From: Salinimicrobium gaetbulicola
Lineage (GTDB): Bacteria > Bacteroidota > Bacteroidia > Flavobacteriales > Flavobacteriaceae
NCBI RefSeq assembly: GCF_042676025.1
Contig: NZ_JBHTJP010000002.1
Coordinates: 1-64,000 of the forward strand
Direction of reading: 5' to 3'
DNA length: 64,000 nucleotides
The notes under the pieces were generated by a model. The model searched no databases. It saw only the letters and a program-made list of their open reading frames with translations, and was not told the origin of the DNA. The translations under genes and the position numbers were made by a program. How positions within the stretch are numbered: the first letter of the stretch is position 1; the number at the start of each line of letters is the position of its first letter. Positions 25,348-34,745 of the stretch are shown piece by piece.

Positions 25348-25995
25348 TTATTTTCGGTATTTGTCCCTGTCAAATTCTCCTCTGTCATAAAAGGCATCGT
25401 CGTCAACCACTCTTCCTTTCCTTCTTGCGGCTTCGGTATTTTCATCATAGATCTGGTCTTCATCTACATGCCTGCTACGTTCATAGTCATCAAGTTCTTT
25501 TTTTCTGTTCTCAATTGCCTCAGCGGACTCATGTTTTCTTGGTCCTGTGTCTTCGAGGTCACGATTGTAAGATTCGAGAACGGCAACTTCATATTCCCGG
25601 GTCACATCATAGCCTTTTTCCATTCTCTTGGTCTCGGCAAAAGTGCGATGATTGATCCTATCTGAATAAACATATTTTTCCGAGGTATTCAGCCTGGCAA
25701 GGCCAATAGGAATGATGAGGTGGTTTTGTCCCTCCTTATTTATAAATTCGTGGATATTATCCTCTGCGGGTTTTCCATAGGGATCATGATTGGCATCGAT
25801 GATAGAGCTGTCAACTTCTACATCCAGATAGACCACTCGCTTTCTTTCTTTACTAACCAAAAGGTTATCCACCTTTCCAATAACGCGATTATCCACATCC
25901 TTTACAGGCCAGCCCCTTACATCGGGATCATCACTGTCAACCTTATAGTCTGATAACTCGTTCAGGTAGTATAAATGTTTTTTCTTATCTGTCAT
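25348..25995 (-). CDS. PRC-barrel domain protein
   Basis: This 215-residue, highly charged protein has two PRC-barrel-like segments: WPVKDVDNRVIGKVDNLLV near residue 28 and HLIIPIGLARLN near 91. The C-terminal 80 residues are Arg/Asp/Glu-rich and look disordered. PRC-barrel proteins occur in photosynthetic reaction centres, RimM and many stress-induced proteins. It has no signal peptide. It follows a single-pass membrane protein by 18 bp, so the two may be cotranscribed. A role in the general stress response is likely but unproven. Confidence 0.86.
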   Translation of the reverse strand: MTDKKKHLYYLNELSDYKVDSDDPDVRGWPVKDVDNRVIGKVDNLLVSKERKRVVYLDVEVDSSIIDANHDPYGKPAEDNIHEFINKEGQNHLIIPIGLARLNTSEKYVYSDRINHRTFAETKRMEKGYDVTREYEVAVLESYNRDLEDTGPRKHESAEAIENRKKELDDYERSRHVDEDQIYDENTEAARRKGRVVDDDAFYDRGEFDRDKYRK

Positions 25996-26013
25996 AATGG
26001 TTGTTTTTTAAGA

Positions 26014-26673
26014 TTAGCTCATTTTCTTTAATACATCGGCAGCTTCGTTAAAGAACTTTTTTATTTGTTCTTTTTGCTGAAGGGTTTTAACAGATACATC
26101 TATATTAGATGCTGCGGTCTTCATTTCCTGAATATCCTGATTTAGGGCCGGAAATTTTTGCTGCTGCATTTTTTGAAGAATATTGGCCAGTTTAGTACCT
26201 GCATCTTTGATCTTTTTGACATGCGTAGCGGCTGTTGGGTTCTCTTTTATTGCACTGGCATCCTGTTTAACCGCTGCCATATCTGCACTAATGTCAAAAT
26301 TTATTTCATCTGCTTTCGCCTGTACAGCATCCATTAATTTTAGTAATGCCATATTGGTGTATTGGTGGTCAACCCCCATTTTTGTAGAATCAGCAATATG
26401 GGTCAGGTATCCGGTAACTCCGGCCCCTGCAGCACCAATGGTATCGCCTGTTGTATCCCAGCCAGTGGTATCAGTTTCTTCTTCCCAGGAAGTAGTATCG
26501 GCATCATCCCAAACTGATTCTTCATCAATTTGTTCCATGTCATCCATTTCTTCCATATCATCAGCAGCATCATCGTCTGCAAAAACCAGAAAATACAGAA
26601 TTGCTAAAATGACAAGGACCAGTATGATCCATGGCCAAATCGGTTTTTTCTTTTCAATCTTAATCTCTACCAT
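26014..26673 (-). CDS. Single-pass membrane protein with acidic linker
   Basis: I cannot assign a family to this 219-residue protein. A short basic N-terminus leads into one membrane helix (PWIILVLVILAILYFLVF). A low-complexity Asp/Glu/Thr/Trp linker follows at about 32-78, then a helical domain of about 130 residues rich in Ala, Lys and Gln. The helical part resembles the periplasmic four-helix or lipoprotein-type domains seen in stress-induced genes. It lies 18 bp upstream of the PRC-barrel gene on the same strand, suggesting joint expression. Confidence 0.8.
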   Translation of the reverse strand: MVEIKIEKKKPIWPWIILVLVILAILYFLVFADDDAADDMEEMDDMEQIDEESVWDDADTTSWEEETDTTGWDTTGDTIGAAGAGVTGYLTHIADSTKMGVDHQYTNMALLKLMDAVQAKADEINFDISADMAAVKQDASAIKENPTAATHVKKIKDAGTKLANILQKMQQQKFPALNQDIQEMKTAASNIDVSVKTLQQKEQIKKFFNEAADVLKKMS

Positions 26674-26796
26674 AATTACTTGATTTAGTTAGAGTCATTT
26701 CTTTCTAAATTACTGATTATGAATGCTTAAATGTTTTAATTCTGACCTAAATTATTGTTAATTAAGGATTAAAAAGCTGAGATAAATGAAAGATTG

Positions 26797-27702
26797 TTAA
26801 ATGATTAACTTATTTGGAAGTTTTTTTTGAGGAACGGCAATTTTGATCTTTATAGGGGAGATGGCCGCATGTACTTTTTTTACCTCTCCTCGGTACTCCC
26901 CGTCTATTTGGAATGGGATTTCTTTTGGGCATTCGAGCATTACTTCCGAAGTGGAAAATATTTCTATGAAATCGCTGCTTAGCTCGACATCCTCCCGGAA
27001 AGTTTTTAAAATTTCGGGTATATTGAATTCTTTGAATACCAGTACTTCAAAGACTCCATCGTCATATTTTCCTTTCGGGTTTATTGTTGACCCTGTTCCA
27101 TACCTCTTAGCATTCGCGATCGCCAGTAAAACCGCATTTCGGTGAAGGGTAATACCTTCTTTTTCGATCTTGAAGTGAAAGGGGAATTCACTTTTTATAA
27201 GGGTCGGTATGGACTGAATAATATAACCCAGCTTCCCTCTAATATTGCCTTCTTGATAGTTCTTTATCAACTCTGCATTTAGGCCTATGTCGCTAATATG
27301 TAAACAAAGTTCTTTGTTGATCTCGATCGTGTCCAATAAAATGAAATTATCGCCCAGGGCAATTTCAGTGAGCTCCTCAATGTTACTGGGAAGTTGAAGA
27401 TTTTCTGCCAGGCCGTTGGCAGAGCCGGCAGGGTAGATCCCAATAGGAATATCATCCCCTTTCAGTATTTCGGCCATAAGCTTAATACTGCCATCCCCTC
27501 CGGCTATAAGTACACGTGTAGGCTTGAAATCTTCTACGATCTCCATTAACCTGTACTTGTCATGGGTTCCGGTAGTCTTATAAATTTTTAGTTCTCCTTC
27601 AGTTTCCTGAATTTTCTTTTGAACCTGTTCTATGATGGGGGTCTTGTCGCGGCCTCCCGAGATGGGATTTACGACCAGTAATACCCTTTGATTTGTGGAC
27701 AT
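26797..27702 (-). CDS. Diacylglycerol kinase-family lipid kinase
   Basis: This 301-residue protein belongs to the DgkB/YegS/LCB5 lipid-kinase family. The N-terminal NTP-binding domain has VNPISGG (11-17) and the glycine-rich GGDGS at 68-72. The C-terminal beta-rich part contains GSTINPKGKYDDGVFEV and FQIDGEYRGE. It would phosphorylate diacylglycerol or a related lipid to phosphatidate. It is divergent from an App1-type phosphatase gene only 64 bp away, which could catalyse the reverse step. Confidence 0.9.
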   Translation of the reverse strand: MSTNQRVLLVVNPISGGRDKTPIIEQVQKKIQETEGELKIYKTTGTHDKYRLMEIVEDFKPTRVLIAGGDGSIKLMAEILKGDDIPIGIYPAGSANGLAENLQLPSNIEELTEIALGDNFILLDTIEINKELCLHISDIGLNAELIKNYQEGNIRGKLGYIIQSIPTLIKSEFPFHFKIEKEGITLHRNAVLLAIANAKRYGTGSTINPKGKYDDGVFEVLVFKEFNIPEILKTFREDVELSSDFIEIFSTSEVMLECPKEIPFQIDGEYRGEVKKVHAAISPIKIKIAVPQKKLPNKLII

Positions 27703-27766
27703 TCTACTTGAGTTATTGATAAAATTAAGTAATTTGGTAAGGCAACAGAGTTAATGAAATCTAAAG

Positions 27767-28732
27767 ATGAGGTTAGATATTAAATTATATAGAGGATATG
27801 TAAATGACCAGGAATTAATAGTTTTTGGTCATGTTTTCAGCTCCCTGGCCCCAGATAAATATGAAATTGACCGAAGAGGCTACCGGCATGCAAAATCGGT
27901 GATCAAAATGTTCACAATTTCTCCGATAAAAAATGCAGAGATCACCCTGAAATTTCAAGACCTGGAAGTGAAGACAAGAACTTTAGATGACGGATATTTC
28001 AGGTTTACCATTCCTTACAATCAATATCTTGACAGCGGGTGGCATAAATATACGGTTTCATGCAATGTGAACGGCAACGGTATTGTGGAGCAAGGGGAGC
28101 TGCTTAAACCCTTTAAAAGTAAATTGGGGATAATCTCTGATATTGACGACACATTTCTAATATCCCACACCCATAATATTTTTAAAAAATTATACGTGAT
28201 CCTTACCAGAAATATTGATAACAGGGAGGTTTTTGATGACGTAGTGCCGCACTATCAGGCTTTGAGCAGAGCAGGGCAGGAAGATCAGGGGAAATTTAAC
28301 TCCTTCTTTTATGTATCTAGCAGTGAATGGAACCTGTATCAATTCATTTTACAATTTGCCCGAATGCATGAATTACCTAAAGCCATCATTAAACTGAAAA
28401 AGATAAAGACCGGACTGGCCGATTTTCTATTTACCGGAAGGGGAGGACATGATCATAAATTCATTAAGATTAAAGATATTATCTCATTTTATCCGCAACT
28501 GCAATATGTCTTGATGGGAGACGATTCGCAAAAAGACCCTTACTTATATGAACGGGTGTGTAAAGTTTTTCCCATGAACATAAAAGCGGTTTACATTCGC
28601 CAAACCAAATCCCGTCAAAAGCCGAAAGTGAACAAAGTGCTTGGAAATCTCGAGCAGATGGGAGTAGCCACCTGTTATTTTAAAGACAGCGGGAAAGCCA
28701 TTTCACATTCAAGAGAAATCGGGATCGTGTAA
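27767..28732 (+). CDS. App1-family phosphatase (DUF2183)
   Basis: This 321-residue protein carries the HAD-like motif D125-I-D127-D-T129 in GIISDIDDTF and the later DDSQKDP, typical of App1/DUF2183 phosphatidate phosphatases. An N-terminal beta-rich domain (residues 1-115) precedes it, and a conserved FYVSSSEWNLYQFI helix follows the catalytic loop. It would remove the phosphate from phosphatidate to give diacylglycerol. It faces the lipid kinase gene and is followed by a convergent peptidase gene. Confidence 0.9.
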   Translation: MRLDIKLYRGYVNDQELIVFGHVFSSLAPDKYEIDRRGYRHAKSVIKMFTISPIKNAEITLKFQDLEVKTRTLDDGYFRFTIPYNQYLDSGWHKYTVSCNVNGNGIVEQGELLKPFKSKLGIISDIDDTFLISHTHNIFKKLYVILTRNIDNREVFDDVVPHYQALSRAGQEDQGKFNSFFYVSSSEWNLYQFILQFARMHELPKAIIKLKKIKTGLADFLFTGRGGHDHKFIKIKDIISFYPQLQYVLMGDDSQKDPYLYERVCKVFPMNIKAVYIRQTKSRQKPKVNKVLGNLEQMGVATCYFKDSGKAISHSREIGIV

Positions 28733-28739
28733 AATGCTT

Positions 28740-30101
28740 TTAATCCCTGAAAGTTTCGGAAGGAAAAACAACCACGCTCTCATTTCCATTTTTTCCGACG
28801 GCGGCGACACCAAAGAAGTAATTGTCGATGACAAATCCTTCTACTGTAAAATTGTCCACCTTTCCTACGAAGCGTGAATATTCCCATTGAGGAGAAGTAG
28901 TTTCTCGCCAATAGATCTTATATCCCGCGACATTTTCATTGTTTACGGTAGACCACTTCAATTTAGCGGAAGCTTCTACGATCCCACCGATAGATACTTT
29001 TTCCGGAGCGGGAGGTGCCCAGGCTAAACCTGCCATATTGATAGCATTGACAGCAGTCAATTTTTTAGCATAATCAAAGTTTACATGCTCAATGACATCC
29101 CCGTATTCTATGCCATTTTCGGTACGTATATCCTGATGCTGCTGGGTGTAATTTTCATGAGCCTCCATGATCCTGATTCCCGGAAATCCCAGGTCGTTGA
29201 ACGGCCTGTGATGACCTCCGCGACCAAACCTGTCAAGCCTGTAAATTATCATGGGATTCATCTCGGGCATATAAGTTTGAGTTGTCTTATGTACATATCG
29301 GGCTAACTGTCTGGAGATGCCGTCAACTTCACCGCCATAAAATCTTCTCATGGCTCTCTCGCGATCACTCTCTGTAGGAGGTACAGGTTCTGAAAATATT
29401 CTGAAACTGCGGTTGTCAATAACTCCGTCGACCCCTTCAATATTTCCGATCATATCATTATTGAGAACCCCTATAATTTCCCAGCCCTTATCCTTTGCCA
29501 TTTTCGCGAAACCTTTTCCTCCAAAAAGCCCCTGTTCTTCCCCTGAGAGACCCAGGTAAATAATACTGCTGTCAAATTCATATTTTGACAGTACCCTTGC
29601 TGCCTCCATAACTCCTGCCATACCGCTGGCATTGTCATTGGCACCGGGAGCATCGGTAGTGAAATCCATGGTGTTACTTGCTCTTGAATCGATGTCACCA
29701 CTCATGATGACATAGCGATTGGGATATTTTTTCCCTTTTTGAACAGCCACAACATTCACCACCCAGGCGTCTTTAGGAACCCGGTCATTTCCTTCTTTGG
29801 TAACAAAGTCTTTTTGGTAAAAAACATCCAGGCAATTATTACAGTTTTTGGAAATTTTTTCAAGATCAGATTTTATGAACCGCCTGGCAGCGCCAATTCC
29901 TCGGGTATCGGAAAGGGTGTCGCTGAAAGTATTTCGTGTGCCAAAACTAACCAGTTTTTGAATATCTGCTTTTATACTATCGGCCGAGACCTCATTAATG
30001 ATATCGTACATTCGAAGGTCTACCTGAGGTGGAGCTTGTTCCTGGGAAAAGAGGTTGAAACAGGAAAACAAGAGAAAAGTAAAAAGCAGATTTTTGGACA
30101 T
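28740..30101 (-). CDS. M28-family metallopeptidase with fibronectin-like tail
   Basis: This 453-residue exported protein has a signal peptide ending near residue 20. The M28 zinc-peptidase domain contains GANDNASG (Asp156), the catalytic SGEEQG (Glu188-Glu189), NNDMIGN (Asp216) and the late GHHRPFND. The first metal motif reads D136-I-D138 where most relatives have H-x-D, a substitution worth noting. Residues of about 365-450 look like a fibronectin type III domain. It is probably a secreted or periplasmic aminopeptidase. Confidence 0.9.
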   Translation of the reverse strand: MSKNLLFTFLLFSCFNLFSQEQAPPQVDLRMYDIINEVSADSIKADIQKLVSFGTRNTFSDTLSDTRGIGAARRFIKSDLEKISKNCNNCLDVFYQKDFVTKEGNDRVPKDAWVVNVVAVQKGKKYPNRYVIMSGDIDSRASNTMDFTTDAPGANDNASGMAGVMEAARVLSKYEFDSSIIYLGLSGEEQGLFGGKGFAKMAKDKGWEIIGVLNNDMIGNIEGVDGVIDNRSFRIFSEPVPPTESDRERAMRRFYGGEVDGISRQLARYVHKTTQTYMPEMNPMIIYRLDRFGRGGHHRPFNDLGFPGIRIMEAHENYTQQHQDIRTENGIEYGDVIEHVNFDYAKKLTAVNAINMAGLAWAPPAPEKVSIGGIVEASAKLKWSTVNNENVAGYKIYWRETTSPQWEYSRFVGKVDNFTVEGFVIDNYFFGVAAVGKNGNESVVVFPSETFRD

Positions 30102-30148
30102 GCTGACTTATTTATGATTAGAAAGCTACCAAATTAATGAAAATCCAT

Positions 30149-30177
30149 AAAAAAAGCTGCCCGTTTGGACAGCTTTC
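30149..30177 (-). terminator. Terminator after the YtxH gene
   Basis: Arms AAAGCTG and CAGCTTT with an inner CC/GG pairing form a hairpin that ends in T7 on the minus strand, just downstream of the gene ending at 30200. Confidence 0.8.
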
Positions 30178-30199
30178 ATTTTTTCTAATTCATAGCAAC

Positions 30200-30466
30200 T
30201 TAATAAATGATCTTATCATCACCATCTAAAGACGCTTCCATTTTTTTGGATTTATTTCTCATTTTAGACTTTACAGAATCATATCTGTGTGATAGGTTGT
30301 CAGCAAGATCGTTGAATTTGCTTTTTGTTTCATACATGTATTCATTGCTTCTATCAGCGATTCTTTTACGGGTATCAGCCCCTTTTTTAGGAGCGAATAA
30401 CATTCCAACGGCAGCACCGGCCGCAGCCCCTGAAAGAATTCCTAATATCATTTTTCCTGCTTTCAT
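30200..30466 (-). CDS. YtxH-domain protein
   Basis: This 88-residue protein has the YtxH pattern: an N-terminal Gly/Ala-rich hydrophobic helix (ILGILSGAAAGAAVGMLFAPKKG) followed by a charged amphipathic helix with TRKRIADRSNEYMYETKSKF. YtxH proteins are small, membrane-associated and commonly stress-induced. It is a single gene between terminators, near the PRC-barrel and other stress-type genes. Confidence 0.9.
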   Translation of the reverse strand: MKAGKMILGILSGAAAGAAVGMLFAPKKGADTRKRIADRSNEYMYETKSKFNDLADNLSHRYDSVKSKMRNKSKKMEASLDGDDKIIY

Positions 30467-30614
30467 AGTTCAGATTTTTGGGTTTTAAATTAAGTTTTCA
30501 GTTGAACTAATATACCGCCTTTTCGCCTGTCCTCCTTGGGTTCCCTAGTTAAGAATGAATTAAAATTTTGATCAAAATTCAGGGATTTTAACATTTTACC
30601 GATTAATCCTGTTC

Positions 30615-32828
30615 TTAATGGGTCAGGCTCAGGAATTGGGATAATAACTCACTTACCTGCTCAGAAGTTTTAATGTAATATTTAGCCTGGGTTTTTGACA
30701 TCCCTACTTTAACAGTGGTGGCATTGTCCGGTAGTTCGTTAAAGAAATATTCATCTGTATAGTCATCTCCTATAGCAAAGAGGAAATCATAATTCTCTTC
30801 CAGTAATTTTCCGGCAGCCTTTCCTTTAGTTACACTGCTGTTCTTTATTTCCAGTACTTTATTTCCTTTTAAAACACTTAATCCATGATCTGATATGAGA
30901 TCGCGCAGCACCGCAGACAGTTCATTAGAGCGCACCTCACCTAATTCTGGATTTGCTTTTCGAAAATGCCATGCCAGGGAATAATTTTTTTCTTCTATGA
31001 AAGTGCCGGGAGTGCGATCAACATAGGTCTCCAGGACCGGCCTTATTTTGGCCATCCATTCGCAATCCAGCGTTTCTGTAAGTTCCCATTCCCCTTCCCC
31101 TTTTTTGAACCAGATCCCATGTTCTGCGATAAGGTCAATATCCGGGGAATTCCACCAGGCACCCAATGTTTCCTTATCCCTTCCGCTGATTAACACCACA
31201 CGGGTATTTTCTTGTCTTCCTAAACTGGTTATCAATTCTATAAGTTCAGGGTCAGGTTTCGCATCTTCGGGCTTATCTTCGTAGTTTACCAGGGTTCCGT
31301 CATAATCTAAGAACAGGATACGTTGCCCTGCCTCACTGTATTTTTCAAAAAGATCTTTTTTGATGATTTCATTGATCTCCAGGGTTCTAAAGGTTTTACG
31401 AGTCCAGGTCGTTTCGCGCAGATTGGTCATAAAATCTTTAGCCCATTTCTCGACACTGTAACGCCGAAGCCTTTTCTGCATGATCTTATTCCGTCTTATT
31501 TGTTCTTCCTCCGGCATTTCCAGGGCATACTTAATAGAGTCTACGATCTGCTCAAAATTATTCGGGTTGATCAATAAGGCTTCGCTCAATTCCTGGGCGG
31601 CTCCCGCCATTTCACTAAGAATGAGAACTCCCGTATTATCTGTTCTGGTCGCGATATATTCCTTGGCAACCAAATTCATCCCGTCCCGAACCGGAGTGAT
31701 TAAGGCAACATCACTTGAGGTGTACAAGTCTATAAGGTTATCAAAAGGCATGGACCTGTAAAAATACCAGATAGGCGTCCAGTTCACCGTGGCGAACTTT
31801 CCATTTATACGACCTACCAGTTCATCGATTTCCTTTTTCAACAGTTGATACTGAGGAACATTGGTCCTTGATGGAACGGCAAGCATGATGAGCCGAACAT
31901 TTTCCTGGTATTCGGGGTATTTTTCGAGGAAATAGCCAAAGGCTCTTATCCTGTTGGCAATTCCTTTGGTGTAGTCTAACCGGTCAATAGAAATGATCAA
32001 CTTGGTACCCTTTGAGACATATTTGTGATAATCAAGTTTTTTTTGAATATCTGTAGTTTCGCTTTTGGGCTGACTTTTATGTTCAAGGGCAGAATTCCTG
32101 AACTTATTATAATCTATTCCCATAGGGAATGAATCTGCCTTTACTATCCTATTACCTTTATTTACCGCGTTAAAATTAATATCATAATGTAAAATACGGT
32201 TTACAGATCTTAGGAAATGTCTTTCATAATCATAGGTGTGAAAACCTAAAAGATCTGCCCCGAGCATTCCGCGGAGGATCTCTTCCCGCCACGGTAAAGT
32301 TCGAAAGACCTCGTATGAGGGAAAAGGGATGTGATTAAAAAAACCAATGGTAACCTTGGGTTTTTCTTTTCTAATTAAAGCGGGAAGTAACAGTAATTGA
32401 TAATCATGAACCCAAACCGTATCCCCGTCCTCAAGTTTCTCTATTACCGCATCAGCATATTTCTGGTTCACTTGTTTATAAGCCTCCCAATGTTCGGCGT
32501 CAAATTCAGTATACTCCATGAAATAATGGAACAATGGCCAAATGGTTCTATTACTGAAGCCGTAATAGAATTTTTCGATCTCTTCGGATGTTAGATCAAC
32601 CGGAATACAACCCTGGCTTTTAGCTTTTTCAAGAACCTTAGGTTTTAGATTTTCGGGAATTTCTTCAGAAGCCAAGCCGGTCCAGCCGATCCATATGCTA
32701 TCACCTTCCTGATGAAAGGATTTCAGTCCGGTGGCCAGGCCACCCACACTGGGAGATACTTCTAAGTCATTTTCTGAAATGTTTATTTGTAAGGGTAAGC
32801 GGTTGGAAATAATTATTGTTTTCCCCAT
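30615..32828 (-). CDS. otsA/otsB: Bifunctional trehalose-6-phosphate synthase/phosphatase
   Basis: This 737-residue cytoplasmic enzyme makes trehalose from UDP-glucose and glucose-6-phosphate in two steps. Residues 1 to about 475 are the GT20 synthase with ISNRLP near the N-terminus, VHDYQLLLLPA (140-150), SIDRLDYTKGI (280-290) and RDGMNLV (381-387). Residues of about 500-737 are the HAD-type phosphatase with D508-Y-D510-G-T512 and GDDYTDEYFF. The fusion order OtsA-OtsB is common in Bacteroidota. It is divergent from a GH15 gene 93 bp away and near an MscS channel gene, which suggests osmoprotection. Confidence 0.96.
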   Translation of the reverse strand: MGKTIIISNRLPLQINISENDLEVSPSVGGLATGLKSFHQEGDSIWIGWTGLASEEIPENLKPKVLEKAKSQGCIPVDLTSEEIEKFYYGFSNRTIWPLFHYFMEYTEFDAEHWEAYKQVNQKYADAVIEKLEDGDTVWVHDYQLLLLPALIRKEKPKVTIGFFNHIPFPSYEVFRTLPWREEILRGMLGADLLGFHTYDYERHFLRSVNRILHYDINFNAVNKGNRIVKADSFPMGIDYNKFRNSALEHKSQPKSETTDIQKKLDYHKYVSKGTKLIISIDRLDYTKGIANRIRAFGYFLEKYPEYQENVRLIMLAVPSRTNVPQYQLLKKEIDELVGRINGKFATVNWTPIWYFYRSMPFDNLIDLYTSSDVALITPVRDGMNLVAKEYIATRTDNTGVLILSEMAGAAQELSEALLINPNNFEQIVDSIKYALEMPEEEQIRRNKIMQKRLRRYSVEKWAKDFMTNLRETTWTRKTFRTLEINEIIKKDLFEKYSEAGQRILFLDYDGTLVNYEDKPEDAKPDPELIELITSLGRQENTRVVLISGRDKETLGAWWNSPDIDLIAEHGIWFKKGEGEWELTETLDCEWMAKIRPVLETYVDRTPGTFIEEKNYSLAWHFRKANPELGEVRSNELSAVLRDLISDHGLSVLKGNKVLEIKNSSVTKGKAAGKLLEENYDFLFAIGDDYTDEYFFNELPDNATTVKVGMSKTQAKYYIKTSEQVSELLSQFLSLTH

Positions 32829-32921
32829 AATGTTTTTTCTGGACTTTTAAACTAATTCATTTTGATTAAATTTCCGAAATTTACTAGAGGAATTTTCCGT
32901 TTTAAAAGAACTTTAAGATAC

Positions 32922-34745
32922 ATGGAGACATTAGATTATGGGATTATAGGGAATTGTAAAAGTTCAGCGTTGATATCCAGAAATGGGTCATTGGACTGGT
33001 GTTGTTTGCCTTATTTTAATTCGGCTTCGGTATTTGCCAAGATCCTTGACGAGAAGAAGGGAGGCCACTTTTGTTTTGAAGTGGATGACAGCTACAGCAT
33101 ATCTCAAAAATACCTGTGGAAGACCAACATATTATGTACTACTTTTTCAAGTGATGAAGCCGCTTTTCAGGTGATTGATTTTATGCCAAGGTATCCAAAG
33201 GAAACTGGGAATGGCGGATTTTATGCACCACCAGATATAATCAGGTATCTGTATGTCACGAAAGGAAATCCTAAAGTAAGGGTAGATTACAATCCGAAGC
33301 TTGATTATGCTAAGGAAAAGACCTACACCGAAAATCACCGTCATTATATAAAGAGTTTTACTAAAGAAGGGAAATATGACTCCCTTTACCTGTATTCCAG
33401 TCTTGACCTGGATATGATCCTCAATAAAGAAGAGATAACCCTTACCGGAAATGAATTTTTCCTCATGGGTTATCATGAGAAATTGGTCGAACAAAATCTT
33501 GAGAGGGCTTATTTGAAATTTCAGCGTACCAAGACCTACTGGATGGACTGGAGTGAAAAGACGACCAAGTTTCCCTATTATAATAATGAGATCAACCGCA
33601 GTGCCCTTGTCTTAAAGGCCCTAACCTTTGAAAAGACCGGTGCCGTACTGGCAGCTGCTACCACCTCAATACCTGAAACTATTGGAGAGGTTAGGAACTG
33701 GGACTATCGTTTTTGTTGGGTCAGAGATGCTTCCATGGTGATCAAAGTAATGGCCGGCCTTGGCCACTTGGGCTCGGCGCACGATTTTCTTCAGTTTATC
33801 ATAGATATTATCCCGGATAAGGATGAGAAGATCCAGATCATGTATGGGATCAATGGGGAAAAAGCACTTACCGAGCATATTTTAGATCACCTGGAAGGAT
33901 ATAAAGGCTCCAAGCCGGTAAGGATTGGGAATGCGGCTTATATTCAGCGTCAAAACGATATTTACGGGATCCTGATGGAAGTGATCTTCCAGCAGTTCCT
34001 TCAGTTTGAAACGACTCTTGAGAATAGTGAAGTCCTGTGGACAATAACTCGGGGAATCGTTAGGATTGTTGAGGAGCACTGGAAACAACCGGATAAAGGG
34101 ATCTGGGAGTTCAGGACTGAGGAACGACATTTCACGTTTTCAAAATTGCTTTGCTGGGTAGCTGTAGACAGAGCGGTAAAAATTGGAGAGATCCTTAGAA
34201 AAGGGATCAATGATCAAAAGTGGAAAGCGCTTCGACAGGAGATCTACGATGATATCTATGAGAAAGGTTGGAATGAGGAGATCCAGGCCTATACGCAATC
34301 ATATGGCTCTAAAGATCTGGACGCCTCTACCTTGTTAATGGAAACTTACGGATTTATTAAAGCAAAAGATCCCAGGTTTGTTAGTACCGTAAAAGCAACC
34401 GAGCGGGAATTGTGCCATAATGGTCTCATGTTCCGGTATAAGAACAAAGATGATTTTGGAATTCCATCGTCTTCCTTTACAATTTGTACTTTCTGGTTGA
34501 TCAACAGCGTTTATAAAATAGGAGAGAGGGATCGGGCAATTAAAATGTTCGAGGAGTTACTTTCTTATAGCAACCATTTAGGACTTTTCAGTGAAGATAT
34601 TGACTTTGAGACCAAACGTTTGTTAGGGAATTTCCCACAGGCATATTCACACCTTGCGCTTATTGAAACCGCCATGAACTTTTCTCATGGTCTTACTGCA
34701 GAAGAGCGAATGAAAGCTATGGTCGATGAGGATGATTTTCTTTAA
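32922..34745 (+). CDS. Glycoside hydrolase family 15 protein
   Basis: This 607-residue protein is of the GH15 type common in bacteria. Its N-terminal beta-sandwich starts DYGIIGNCKSSALISRNGSL, and the (alpha/alpha)6 catalytic barrel has IGEVRNWDYRFCWVRDASM. I use the ATG at 32922 because homologues begin at METLDYGIIGNC; an in-frame ATG lies 60 bp upstream. GH15 includes glucoamylases and trehalases. Next to the trehalose synthase gene a trehalase or related alpha-glucoside hydrolase is most likely, but specificity cannot be read. It has no signal peptide. Its 3' end overlaps the convergent mscS gene by 29 bp. Confidence 0.93.
   Translation: METLDYGIIGNCKSSALISRNGSLDWCCLPYFNSASVFAKILDEKKGGHFCFEVDDSYSISQKYLWKTNILCTTFSSDEAAFQVIDFMPRYPKETGNGGFYAPPDIIRYLYVTKGNPKVRVDYNPKLDYAKEKTYTENHRHYIKSFTKEGKYDSLYLYSSLDLDMILNKEEITLTGNEFFLMGYHEKLVEQNLERAYLKFQRTKTYWMDWSEKTTKFPYYNNEINRSALVLKALTFEKTGAVLAAATTSIPETIGEVRNWDYRFCWVRDASMVIKVMAGLGHLGSAHDFLQFIIDIIPDKDEKIQIMYGINGEKALTEHILDHLEGYKGSKPVRIGNAAYIQRQNDIYGILMEVIFQQFLQFETTLENSEVLWTITRGIVRIVEEHWKQPDKGIWEFRTEERHFTFSKLLCWVAVDRAVKIGEILRKGINDQKWKALRQEIYDDIYEKGWNEEIQAYTQSYGSKDLDASTLLMETYGFIKAKDPRFVSTVKATERELCHNGLMFRYKNKDDFGIPSSSFTICTFWLINSVYKIGERDRAIKMFEELLSYSNHLGLFSEDIDFETKRLLGNFPQAYSHLALIETAMNFSHGLTAEERMKAMVDEDDFL

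Noticed and set aside
26183..26683. 166-codon open frame antisense to the acidic-linker membrane protein
   Set aside because: It is a serine-rich low-complexity shadow of the Asp/Glu/Ala-rich gene on the minus strand.
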